Origin: Branchiostoma floridae
Lineage: Eukaryota > Chordata > Leptocardii > Amphioxiformes > Branchiostomatidae
DNA: 64,000 nt
Reading direction: 5' to 3'
NCBI RefSeq assembly: GCF_000003815.2
Contig: NC_049980.1
Location: forward strand, 23,783,932-23,847,931
The translations under genes and the position numbers were made by a program. Positions 12,901 through 28,470 of this stretch are shown here, piece by piece; within the stretch, counting starts at the first letter, position 1, and every line of letters starts with the position of its first letter. The notes below the pieces were generated by a model. It was not told the DNA's origin, did not search any database, and was given only the letters and a program-made list of their open reading frames with translations.

Positions 12901-14225
12901 AAAACAGCAGGGGGACAACAGCTTCCAACAGAACAGCGGGACACTGCCGGGGAACCGTGACAGCCAGGCGGTCATGTCGGTCATGTGGGAATGTACGTAT
13001 CAGATTGGTGCCAGTCTCTTTTATCTTGCACATTAAGTCCCCATCACCTCGCTGGGGAGGGACCCAGAATGGCACCAACAGCCTTAATATATCTATATAC
13101 TGTAGGCATCCTTCCATCTTTCCAGATCTGTATACATGTACTGCAAAAAAGTAAATAGAGTGTGTGAAACCTTACTCCTGAAAATATTATAGAAAACAGA
13201 GTGCTATCACTAATTCTTCTTTGGAAAAACTTATTACAAAAGGTTATTACAATCCCATATTTAATCGTGATTTATTTAGTCAAAACGTTAACATAAAAGA
13301 CGATGGATCGTTTTTCATTACAACTGGCAATTCATATTTTAATGGAAACAACTACACAATCCCGACTAACTGCACAGTAGTATGTAGGTTAGGAGTCAGC
13401 TTAAAACTCGTGTTGTTTTTTAATACAGCTGAGGACGTGGTTAGGATCTCTGAGGGGATGGAGCGTAGTGGGCAGGTGGCCGTGGAACAGATGATGAGCC
13501 CAAAAGGTTACGATGACGGGACAGCAAAAACAACCACAGGCGTTCCACGGGGACACCCTGTCATCCTGGAGGTCAAGGGCGAAGGTATGTCACCAACTCA
13601 ACCACGCCACCAATTAGTACTAGCCAATTCTTGTCTACCACAAGTGTGCCAATATAGCAACGAGTGCTACAGGAAATAGGATCAGTGCACTGCTTGAGTT
13701 AATTCAAAAATAAAAACACTAAGGATGTCATTGAGCAATTCAATGTTTGGTCATGTAAAGGAAGATAAAGGTAACCTCCTCTGTCATAAGTATCTGTCTT
13801 GTCAGGGGCCCCTCTTTAAGTCTTTTTGACCATCAACGTTAATGGACTGACCACTGCGAATTGAATGAGACTTTACGTTTTTCTCTGAAAATTATGTTTC
13901 CATTGCAAAGATGAATGTTTGCATTGCAAAGATCTCTTTTACACTTTTGCTTCCATACACTGCATTGTTGAAAGTATTTATCATCATCTTTGCCTTCTGC
14001 ACTTCTGTAGTGGACAATGTGAAGTGGCTACACAACGGACGGACCATGTCACCCAGTGCTGACTACGAGATGACTTCTGACGGCTCCAGCCATGTGCTGA
14101 AGATCGCCAGCATGTCTACCTCCAAGGACGGCACCTACACCTGCGAGGGGACCACGCCCGAGGGCGGGAGTCTGGCGTGTGACGTCATCATCCAAACATT
14201 CGACCACAGGAAGACCGCGCTTTGA
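3890..14225 (+). CDS. Ig/FN3 transmembrane receptor with two cytoplasmic CARD-like domains and a C-terminal Ig domain (21 coding exons)
   Basis: Coding exons: 3890-3959, 4688-4875, 5136-5283, 5638-5733, 5905-6123, 6524-6632, 6811-7007, 7614-7750, 8074-8230, 8681-8898, 9125-9322, 9643-9751, 10103-10241, 10732-10871, 11135-11235, 11503-11671, 12064-12207, 12471-12623, 12849-12992, 13429-13584, 14011-14225. Every junction keeps frame; total 3207 nt, 1068 aa. Domains by residue: signal peptide 1-20; Ig1 about 45-135; Ig2 136-240; Ig3 241-342; Ig4 343-440; FN3 441-533; Gly/Ala-rich stalk 534-558; transmembrane helix about 559-579 with eleven Leu; six Cys at 579-584; CARD-like 1 about 616-708; CARD-like 2 about 709-798; low-complexity linker 799-970; cytoplasmic Ig-like domain about 975-1060. 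Ig1-Ig2 resemble contactin/L1 proteins (family knowledge). The role as an adhesion receptor signalling through CARD contacts is inference. The first ATG is chosen because it opens a signal peptide. Exon structure is near certain; the CARD assignment is by pattern (Leu spacing, length, paired exons) and less sure. No gene symbol is known to me. Confidence 0.88.
4688..4875 (+). CDS. Receptor exon 2: linker and first half of Ig1
   Basis: Starts after a TAG acceptor at 4685-4687 (a CAG follows at once, so a NAGNAG alternative is possible) and ends before GTTAGA. It carries the first Ig cysteine in LRCEASG and the invariant Trp in YTWKKDG, typical of a contactin-like Ig1. Confidence 0.88.
5136..5283 (+). 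CDS. Receptor exon 3: second half of Ig1
   Basis: Acceptor CCAG at 5135, donor GTAAGT at 5284. The encoded GGNLVLNTPQ segment and DSGSYQCLITNDYG hold the F-strand Tyr-x-Cys of Ig1. The Gly-Gly-Asn-Leu-Val pattern is shared with contactins (family knowledge). Confidence 0.9.
5638..5733 (+). CDS. Receptor exon 4: start of Ig2
   Basis: Acceptor CTTGCAG, donor GTGAGC. It encodes the B strand of Ig2 with LCAPPEAYP, closely parallel to the Cys-x-Pro-Pro turn found in Ig2 of contactin, neurofascin and L1 proteins. Confidence 0.9.
5905..6123 (+). CDS. Receptor exon 5: remainder of Ig2
   Basis: Acceptor CCTTAG, donor GTCAGT. It contains FQWVKVG (core Trp), the GDIYF strand and ADAGNYQCVV (second Cys). 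Both canonical cysteines of Ig2 are thus present across exons 4 and 5. Confidence 0.92.
6524..6632 (+). CDS. Receptor exon 6: first half of Ig3
   Basis: Acceptor TTTCAG, donor GTAAGA, ends in phase 2. The B-strand reads VLLEGFAYG, where contactin-type domains have Cys; here a Gly stands at that place. Confidence 0.9.
6811..7007 (+). CDS. Receptor exon 7: second half of Ig3
   Basis: Acceptor ATCAG, donor GTCGGA (non-ideal). It encodes NPIPDLTWTK with the core Trp and EDAGYYTVTATNSAG. The F-strand position that normally holds Cys is Thr, so Ig3 lacks both halves of its disulfide. Confidence 0.9.
7614..7750 (+). CDS. Receptor exon 8: first half of Ig4
   Basis: Acceptor TTACAG, donor GTATGT, ends in phase 0. 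It encodes GKPVIVKGLED, then VFTVNW and TCTWLHDGH. The first Ig Cys is displaced to just before the core Trp, so the disulfide is not canonical. Confidence 0.88.
8074..8230 (+). CDS. Receptor exon 9: second half of Ig4
   Basis: Acceptor AACCAG, donor GTGATT. It encodes SSVLTINNLQREDKGAYQCL with the Asp-x-Gly-x-Tyr-x-Cys Ig signature, then the G strand ending in ELRVA. Confidence 0.9.
8681..8898 (+). CDS. Receptor exon 10: fibronectin type III domain
   Basis: Acceptor TTTCAG, donor GTAGGC, ends in phase 0. It encodes APGKVPNIAPS, ITLNWDEP (FN3 core Trp), ITNYNVLYY and TATLTGLTPNPDAYTYK, the usual FN3 landmarks including the Leu before the Tyr-x-Tyr. Confidence 0.92.
9125..9322 (+). CDS. Receptor exon 11: end of FN3, Gly/Ala stalk and transmembrane helix
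   Basis: Acceptor TTCCAG, donor GTAAGT, ends in phase 0. It encodes VRAETAHV (last FN3 strand), then repeated Gly-Gly-Ala units, a Gly/Thr/Ser spacer and a membrane segment made of LWYLAWLIP plus eleven Leu and one Cys. It is the only strong transmembrane segment after the signal peptide. Confidence 0.93.
9643..9751 (+). CDS. Receptor exon 12: Cys-rich juxtamembrane segment
   Basis: Acceptor CTTACAG, donor GTACGA. It begins with five Cys and a Trp, extending the Cys that ends exon 11 into a six-Cys run, followed by CGKYCPCCTCFG and a basic stretch with Lys. The cysteines beside the inner membrane face are plausible palmitoylation sites (inference). Confidence 0.9.
10103..10241 (+). CDS. Receptor exon 13: first half of CARD-like domain 1
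   Basis: Acceptor TTCTCAG, donor GTAATG, phase 2 end. It encodes SREHQDMLQLYRTDIVDNV, then RITAYLAS and LPHNMVEAIS. This resembles CARD helices 1-3: long amphipathic H1, the short segment before Tyr-Leu, and an H3 ahead of a charged loop. Confidence 0.87.
10732..10871 (+). CDS. Receptor exon 14: second half of CARD-like domain 1
   Basis: Acceptor TTTACAG, donor GTAAAC. It encodes QRTREGHSKKLLNDM, EAFEDYCTALRKE and LGWLADTLEG. The order charged loop, Lys-Lys-Leu-Leu, Phe-x-x-Tyr/Phe-Cys-x-x-Leu, Leu-Ala-x-x-Leu follows CARD helices 4-6. Confidence 0.87.
11135..11235 (+). CDS. Receptor exon 15: first half of CARD-like domain 2
   Basis: Acceptor TTTTCAG. It encodes LSADKRELLLRNGDYLVDKM and the Tyr-Leu-Gln of H2. 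The donor is GCATGT at 11236, a GC-AG intron. The nearest GT (11240) would leave the wrong phase for exon 16, so GC is the consistent choice. Confidence 0.83.
11236..11502 (+). other. GC-AG intron inside CARD-like domain 2
   Basis: Exon 15 ends ACAAG and the intron begins GCATGT; it ends GTTCAG. Only the GC donor gives phase 0 to match exon 16. Confidence 0.75.
11503..11671 (+). CDS. Receptor exon 16: second half of CARD-like domain 2
   Basis: Acceptor GTTCAG, donor GTACTT. It encodes FTSNMVAYCLS, TTEEKNRRILHLMQSR, YVVFCDGLKATGG and IFAGLLQ. The Glu-Lys-Asn-Arg-Arg-x-Leu-x-x-Leu loop/H4 and the Phe-Cys-x-x-Leu of H5 are the clearest CARD marks in the gene. Confidence 0.9.
12064..12207 (+). 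CDS. Receptor exon 17: cytoplasmic linker
   Basis: Acceptor GCACAG, donor GTAGGA. The exon is in frame with both neighbours. It encodes a Pro/Met/Gly-rich linker with VPLLPETEMDG and no domain I recognise. Confidence 0.82.
12471..12623 (+). CDS. Receptor exon 18: Ser/Asn-rich cytoplasmic linker
   Basis: Acceptor TTCCAG, donor GTGAGT. It encodes an Asn/Ser/Val-rich stretch with LLNQTYMNS and a YSKGSGSG end. One Tyr lies in QTYM, a possible phosphorylation site (speculative). Confidence 0.83.
12849..12992 (+). CDS. Receptor exon 19: Gln/Gly-rich cytoplasmic linker
   Basis: Acceptor GGTCAG, donor GTACGT. It encodes GIGGVTIGEG and a Gln/Asn-rich stretch QQGDNSFQQNSG. Low complexity, likely disordered; no homology recognised. 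Confidence 0.8.
13429..13584 (+). CDS. Receptor exon 20: linker and first strands of the cytoplasmic Ig-like domain
   Basis: Acceptor ATACAG, donor GTATGT. It encodes EDVVRISEGMERSGQVAVEQ, then RGHPVILEVKGE. The last part aligns by eye with the A'-B strands of I-set Ig domains, but the B-strand Cys is replaced (ILEVKG). Confidence 0.83.
14011..14225 (+). CDS. Receptor exon 21: cytoplasmic I-set Ig-like domain, stop codon
   Basis: Acceptor CTGTAG, stop TGA at 14223-14225. It encodes VDNVKWLHNGRTM (core Trp and Asn-Gly turn), HVLKIASMS and KDGTYTCEGTTPEG, the classic I-set C, E and F strands, as in titin or myosin-binding protein families. It lies after the transmembrane helix and CARDs, so it is predicted to be intracellular. 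Confidence 0.9.
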
Positions 14226-14476
14226 AGACGATTTCTGATCCACCTTTTGTTTACCCTTAGGCTAGTGATTTTCACCTGAAATTTTCTAAACACAACTTCA
14301 CCAGTCACTCAGTAGGTGGCTCTGACTAGAGAGGATGACTTACAGAAATATACTAAGATGTCAGCATATTTTTTCAGAGAAAGGGAGACAAATCAGTACC
14401 ATCGAAATGATTAGAGAATTAAAGAAGTTATCAGCTGATGCCAAATTGTTGTGATAAGGCAGCATACACAACTTGA

Positions 14477-14482
14477 AATAAA
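14477..14482 (+). terminator. Poly(A) signal of the Ig-CARD receptor gene
   Basis: AATAAA lies 252 bases after the TGA stop, the first canonical signal downstream in this orientation. Another AATAAA lies near 15823, so longer 3' UTRs are possible. Confidence 0.55.
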
Positions 14483-16312
14483 TTGAAATGTAAAATGTAT
14501 TTTTCACAAATGATAGTGTTGGTGATTTTGTTTTGGTAGTAAGCAGAGTCCATTTTGCAAAAAAAAAATGATTGGGGACTATTGGAGGGTACTTGGACTT
14601 CTATATTTACAAAAGCATTATGTCAGGAGTTATTGGACATGGTTTTCTCTCAATGAAATCCAAAACAACAGAGACCCACAATGTAGTCCTTTTTTGTATC
14701 AGATGTATGTGCAGTGAATAATCATGATGAGTGGCAACAAGATGCACACAGTCACTTCTATACCTTCAAACTGTGAGTGTTGAGGCAAAATGTACATGTG
14801 TTGACAACATATCAAAGGGTACCAAATTCAACATGATATTTGAAAAATGATAATGATGGGTAACAAGATGGAAAAGTGATGGCTTTCGGTACAGAAAAGT
14901 TAATGATAGGAACAGAACATAAAATCAAAGAAATCCATGTACCAAGCAATAGGTGTAAATTTCAATGGTGAAACTTAAAACATAAATGGGATTCAACAGG
15001 GGTTTAAACACTTGTAAATAAGAGATTTTAGGTCTGGGTCTTGCAAATGTGAAAAGGGCTGCAATGATAGTTATGTCCTGGTAGTTATGACAAAAACTGT
15101 ATACACAAGTTCACAGTTTCCAACAATGGAGATAACAATGTGCAAATGCCGGAGCACAAGGCAATATCAATCAGTCATTTGATGCTAATTGTTTTTTTTT
15201 TTTATATGGGTGGAACTAGATGTGGAGAAACAGGTAATACTTTGTTGTTGCAATTCCAAAAGTACTACCTTTAGCATTATAACTTTGCTTATTAAGCCCA
15301 TTTTGTTCTTCAAATTCATGTTTGTTGCAGGATGCTTCAATAGTACTTTACTACATAGCATTAGGATGCTGCTTTTGTGTCAACAGCTGCTAGTTTGAGT
15401 ATTTGTGGCAAAAGGTTTGTTGAAGGATAGGTAGAATACCTTATATTAGTTAAGTATTGTTAGAATATGAGATAATGCAAAACTGATTTTAAAGGGTGCT
15501 TTTGTTGTGTTACATTATCAGAGTAATGCCCAGCGAGGACAATCATCCTGGGTAAGAAATGCTAGTAAATTTCTATAGGTTTATACATATATATAGATAA
15601 ATGTAGGAAATATTGCTAATTTTAGTAGAACTGCTAATTTAGGTAATGTCGTTGGTCCTTGCATCTCATCTCTCTTAGTAAATCTTGAATGTTGCAAATT
15701 TTAGGCTTTAGACATAGAAAAAGTTACTAAAAAACTAGGTTATGTTTAAAATGTCCAGATTATTTTTGCTTATGAGCTTGCTACAAGGGTGGGAGCTGAT
15801 TGGATGGAATGTGTTTGATTCCTGAATAAATCTGTAGTTGTGGTATTTTGTTGTGTAGTGTGTGTCTTCAGTACCAGCTGTAGTACCACTGCAGAAGATG
15901 GCAGATATACAGGCATGGATAAGTAGTAAGTGAGCAGAGACAATGTAGACTACATACATGTATGTAAGTTTTTGTATGTGTATAGCCCTGTACTCCCTGA
16001 AGAAGCCATGACAGCTTAAACATGATAAGCTTTTAGTTTTATTCATTTTCTCCTTTTCCATAGTCAACAGTCATAGATACAATATATGAAATCATTCACT
16101 TGGTATAGAAAAAAATAAAAAAGCATAGTCAGGAACAAAGTCCCATTTAGCAGGACTGTGAAACTCTGTTGCTTTTAATCTGGTTAAAACAAACATCAAT
16201 CTAAAAATGGAGTGCCAATTTTCTAAATCATCCAATACATGGTTTCTAAATTAAGTTATAAATCATCCTTGTATCTGCACAAGACTTAGTCTAAAGTTCC
16301 ATAACTAAAAAA

Positions 16313-16318
16313 TTTATT
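16313..16318 (-). terminator. TGS1: Poly(A) signal of TGS1
   Basis: TTTATT on the + strand is AATAAA on the coding strand, about 70 bases after the TGS1 stop codon. This is the nearest canonical signal; others lie further downstream near 16034. Confidence 0.6.
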
Positions 16319-16385
16319 CCAAAATGAATAGACTAAGACAATAGTAGGAGTAGAGACCACGTACAGACGACAGGTTCATCTGAAG

Positions 16386-23336
<6,951 letters not shown>

Positions 23337-24400
23337 GTTACAGTAAGTACACAAACAAGTAGCAACTCCAAGTCCCCTAGCCTGACGCGCCCAAACGTTT
23401 TCTAAAAAAGTTAAACATATCTTTTTACCACATTATTACATATAACATATAAACGTAATTTTAGTAGTGTAGGTGGTTGTTGTTGCTATGAAAAGACCAC
23501 TTGTCGCTTCGTCAGCTTCTACTTGTCTCTTGTAGTTTCCACGCTCAGTGCGTCGACTAGCCGACGTGATCGATGTGCCCCCCTCCCCACAATATTTGTA
23601 AAACATGTAATGATGGACCTCATTATCCACTGTTGAGTAAGATTTTCAAAATTTTCAATCACATCTAAGTAGCACCCTTATTAACTCACCTTATGATATA
23701 AGAAAATAACGTGACAATGAAGTCGCTGCAGCAAAATTAACGTCGCCAGGTGATCACCGGTCTACTATCACATGGAGGCGGCCATTGTGATCAGACGAAT
23801 CCACTTTTGAAAGGGGTAGGCAAATGTTGTAGACAGAAGATGTTCGGTTCCGTTTCCATAAGTTTGACCTACAGTACTAAAAAGAAATAATGTTTGAAAA
23901 AAGAAATAATCATTGTCCATGCTGTCTGTAGCCGCCACGCATCAACAAATGATGCACGCGACCGATTGATATTCATGGCCTTTAATACCGATACTTTTTA
24001 ACCTATGTACCGGGCTGTACCACTGGGGATTGGCATGAAACTTGAGTAGCTTATTTGACGACTACAAATACGGTGAGTGTATCTGAAACTTTGGTAACGT
24101 TAGGGTTTGAAAATTGCAAAAATTTGCTTTCAACCTTGTCCATGTACGACATAAATGAAGAAAATGTTCTGCTTAAGTGGTCCAGTTAGTTGCCATTGGT
24201 ACAAATGTGCTGAGGTAAGGTAACGTTATAAAGAAAACTAGATAAACATTCGTAAACTCTCATTTGGCAGAGAGGCGGGATATTGGCGACGCCTCAGGGG
24301 TCAGCCTAATACATTTGTAGTATAGTGTGTGACAAGAATTCACAAAATTCCAGGAATTTTTCCACAGACATGTCAGGATTTTTTGTTGTGTTATCCATTT
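23337..24400. promoter_or_regulatory. TGS1 upstream / putative promoter region
   Basis: No other gene seen. An in-frame stop near 23430 precedes the TGS1 ATG. GCGGCCATTGTG at about 23777-23788 resembles a YY1 initiator site (family knowledge: YY1 often sits at housekeeping promoters). No TATA box is evident. The transcription start is not located. Confidence 0.35.
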
Positions 24401-26270
24401 AGAGGGGAATGACTCGAAGATGGGTTGACGGATCTTCATGATATTTGGAAATTCGAATCTACGTAGATACTAAGATAGTCTCAGAGATGCCTTTCACAAT
24501 TAACGTGTAAATGCTAACCATGCAAATCATGAGCTAATTCGCATAATCAATGAGGACAGTTTGTAAACACACTGCATTTCTGGTATAGTATGCTAAAGAT
24601 TATGCCACATGTAACTCAAAAAGACAATTAGTNNNNNNNNNNNNNNNNNNNNNNNNNNNNNNNNNNNNNNNNNNNNNNNNNNNNNNNNNNNNNNNNNNNN
24701 NNNNNNNNNNNNNNNNNNNNNNNNNNNNNNNNTTAACTCGTGTAGAACCTAGACGAGGTGCTAATTTGCATAATTAATGATCACAGTTTATCAAGCCACA
24801 GTATTTCATTACTACTAGCACACTAAAGATATGACTAATAGGACTAATAGGACACATATGTAACTAGAAAAGAGAGAAATATCGATAGACATCAATTATG
24901 CAAATTACATGATTTAGATAATTAATGAGAATTTTTTATTATAGTGTTAAATGACGAAAATTCTATTCTTGCGACATTTGGCAACAGCATGCACGTTAAG
25001 TTGAACATGCAGACGTAAGTCATGTAAATTAGGGTCTCATTTACACAATGTATGAGACAATGCTACAATAGTTCTCTTCGCCAAGAAGAGTATGAGATTG
25101 CTGACTTGGGTCTGTATGTAGGTCAACAGCAAATAACTCCAGAAATTGTGGATGGAACTTTGTGATTTTTGGTAGGTGTGTAGCGGTTGTCAAAAGAAAT
25201 CCCAAGTTAGAAAACGGTTTACCTGGCGTTTTCCTACGGTACTGCAGCAAGCTTGGTATGTTTTTGGGGTTTGTTTTGGGCAGCATAAGTCAAAATGCAG
25301 CTGGGCGATTTTCACGATACTTGGTAGGTGTGTAGCGGTTTTTGAGAGAAAGGTCAAGTGCGAAAATGGTTTACCTAGCTCTTACCTACGGTGCTGTAGC
25401 GGGATTTGTATGTAAGTGCGTTTGTCTGTATGCAAGATAACTCGAGAACCCTTGAATGGATCCTGATGATATTTGATAGGTGGGTGGGTGTCAGGAAAAC
25501 AAAGGTCAAGTTCGATAATGGGCCCTCTAGTGGCTGCCTAAGGTACTGCAGCAAAACTTTTAAATTATACACTTCGTGTTCTGGACAGGCTGTGGTCATG
25601 ATTTTTGAGTGGTAGATAGCCCTTGGAACAGAGAGTAAGTGCTGTGAGTTTGGACCCCCTAGCGGCTTTTTGGGAACTGCAGGCACCGATTTCCTTTTAA
25701 ACTTTGGACGAGAATAACTCAAGAACGTGTTGACGGATCATCAGGATTTTTGGTATGTAGATAGAATGAGTGATGACTTACACAATGTAATACTTATTAT
25801 GCAAATCAGCAGATAATTTGCATAATTAATGAGGAACGTTCATAAATCCATTCCAACAGCATATAACTCAAGAATCTGTGTATGGATTTTCATGATATTT
25901 AGCATTTGAGTAGCGTTTGCAGAAAGAAAGGTTGTGTTCGAAAATAGTTGGCATATCATTTTCCGTTAGGACGGTAGCGGGCCGAGTGTGTGCGTCCGTT
26001 TGTTTGTGTAATGCATAACTCAAGAAGCCTTGAAAGGATCCTGATAATATTTGGTAGGTGGGTAGGGGTCAGAACAACGAAGGTCGAGTATGATAGTGGG
26101 CCCCCTAGCGGCTTCCTAAGGTACTGCAGCAAAAGTTCAATTTTTTACATCTTGTGTTCTGAACATGCTGTGGTCGTGATTTTTGAGTGGTAGATAGCCT
26201 AAGTGACGACTTACATAATGTAATGCTAATTATTCAAATCAACAGCTAATTTGCATAATTAATGAGCAAA
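24400..26270. repeat. Cluster of diverged repeat modules with octamer motifs
   Basis: At least six diverged copies of a module follow one another, marked by AACTCAAGAA, then GGATCCTGATGATATTTG and TAGGTGGGTAG, then AAGGTACTGCAGCAAA. The best pair, 25410-25620 and 25995-26200, is clearly similar over about 200 bases. Between modules stand ATTTGCATAATTAATGAG words and inverted ATGCAAAT. A 100-N gap (24633-24732) lies inside. Copies of parts recur near 28.1-28.5 and 43.36-43.40 kb. Confidence 0.8.
24633..24732. other. Assembly gap (100 N) inside the repeat cluster
   Basis: A run of 100 N; repeats flank it on both sides, so the true copy number is unknown. Confidence 1.
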
Positions 26271-26413
26271 GTACAGAAATCCACTGAATTCCATGATAGG
26301 ACTTTCAAACTTGTTTGCATTGTTTTTGGCTGAAAGGTACTTTAGATAATAATCTACATGGAAAGATGCATTTAGTTGTAATCAGTGGCCAATTAACAGA
26401 AATAAACTGTTTT

Positions 26414-26433
26414 CTATATATATATATATATAT
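26414..26433. repeat. (TA)n microsatellite
   Basis: Simple alternating T/A run of about 20 bases. Confidence 0.9.
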
Positions 26434-28090
26434 CATTTTGACCTATATCTATAGACACAGCTGTTACACAGATGTTTTGCTGGAGGAGCTTGTGAGCTGG
26501 ACGCTGTTACACTGGGGACAAAACCTCTGGAAGGCATGAAATTCTGATTGACCAGGCATGGTACCAGGTCATCTGTGATCACAGACTTGTTTTGGGGAGC
26601 ATTTCTGGCTTTGTGAGGATCACAGTTCATGCTACTATTTAGTAATACATGAATAAGACCTTAAACTTAAAGTCTTAAATAAAGGCATGATTATTTGGCG
26701 AAGAGATGTGTTTGTCGAACTCTAGTTTTCTATGATAAGACTTTCATACTTTGAACACATTGTTATTTAGGTAGAGGAGATGATCAATTTGTGTAATCAA
26801 TTAGAAACATTTACAATAGGTCACTCGTCACAAGAGATCGCTTTTCTTGTTAACAGCAATGCCCTACAAACATCCATCGCGTAAAACAATCTTCATACAT
26901 ACAGCCAGGCGAAAGGATAGAACACAAATGTAACACACCTACAAAAACAATCATTAATACTTAAACAATAAAACAGTCGCCATGGCAATAGTTTTTATTG
27001 CCACACTTATGTTTTTTATTTCTTTGCTTTGGGACAGACGGGGACAATGTGGCAATGTGGCACGGCACTCAAGTTACGCTTTTTAACTTACTCAAGGCTC
27101 ATCTCCAGCAATGGATTTACGAATTAAGATTAAAGAGAGATATCAACATGATTTTTAAGTAATATGTGTTCTATCTGTATATGTTCTTGGAAAGGGAGAT
27201 CCTGATCAGATGGACTCGTGAGTAGCAAAAGCGCTCTACTGGAAATTACATGACAATATATACAATTTGCGCGCTATTCATAGACATGATAGACATCGTA
27301 CTGACATGCCTATAGATGTCTATGCCATTTTTAAATTTAACAGCTACACCCAGATCTAACCATCATAACGTTGTTACCGTACTGTGCCTTATCAATACAA
27401 GCATGTCCTCATATCAGACACCGGAAGCCGTTAACTCCTGCCTTGCCCACTACTGCATGGCGATGAGGCATATTTCGTTGCCCTGGAAACATTCTCAAAT
27501 GGTCATATGGGCACTTGAAAACCCCTGTCATCACCCAACACCAAGATGCTCCTTGTTTGATTTCTATTCTGTCCGAAGCGCTTCTCCGATCTTTGAAAGG
27601 TGACTTTGTTGTTGTCGTTGTTGTTCCTGACAGTGCACAGTTACAGACACTGTGACAGTTACAGAAACTGCAAATCCGGTGTTTCTTATATTTGTCTTCA
27701 TGAGCGACGGTGTCGGTCGTGGAATTACCATATGAGTCATTTCCTTTAAGTTGTGCTCTGTACCCACATCAAAACAGCGGACTATTGCATGGTTTTGAAA
27801 GCTAAACCCACGTCCTTGGGTCAACGTCACACAACAACTGCATCAAGATGAGCTGTAAAGTGTTGTCATAGCTACCTTAGATGTTGTTACGAAGATCCTT
27901 CTCCAAGTGATGCGATAAGGATTGCGTTAGAGCAGGACTCAAAGAGACAGGTATGTGGGAGTTCCTGCAGTGAGATTTGTATGTGAGATAAGTCATGGGA
28001 TGTTAACGTATACAGCACTCCTGTCAGAAAGTACTGCGGCTCAGAGGTACACGTCGATTGGCAGTCTAATACTATGTAATCGTACAGACA
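26434..28090. other. Non-coding stretch, nothing recognised
   Basis: Only short, unsupported ORFs. A small perfect hairpin (TGGCAATA/TATTGCCA, about 26984-27004) is the only structure noted. Confidence 0.5.
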
Positions 28091-28470
28091 ATTATTATCT
28101 TCGCCAAAAAAGGTTTGAGTTGGATTGATACTTGGTATGTGGGTAGGTCTTGACGAGGCCTTTAAATGAATAGATTTCGGGCCCCATTATGTTTTTTAAG
28201 GGTACTGCGACGGAACGTCCGTTTGTGATATGTCGCGTTGTAGACAATCTATGGTCACCATTGTCGATTCAATAGTAGGAAGCTCTTGTAGTCTGAAAGA
28301 AGTGGCATGCATTTAGCCCTCTAGCAACTTTCTTTGGAACCGTAGGGGGCACTTCAGTTGCAAACTTTAAAAAGATTATAGGTGAAGATGGGCTGAATAG
28401 ATTTTCATGATTTTTCACCTGTAGTTAATTTTAATGACGACCTACATAACAGTATAGTAATTATGCAGAT
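28090..28470. repeat. Diverged copy of the 24.4-26.3 kb repeat family
   Basis: TATCTTCGCCAAAAAAG, TTGGTATGTGGGTAGG, TTAAGGGTACTGCGACGG and GATTTTCATGATTTTT follow the same order as the cluster modules, with a diverged ATTATGCAGAT in place of the octamer. Confidence 0.6.

Larger units (their letters stand above)
14226..16385. other. Convergent 3'-UTR / intergenic spacer
   Basis: No ORF with coding character on either strand. It is AT-rich with T runs (15190-15203). It must hold the 3' UTRs of the two convergent genes, with AATAAA words for both directions. No repeat structure was recognised. Confidence 0.6.

Noticed and set aside
25990-26193. Similar 67-69-codon ORFs at 25406 and 25990
   Set aside because: They resemble each other only because they lie in two copies of the same non-coding repeat module.
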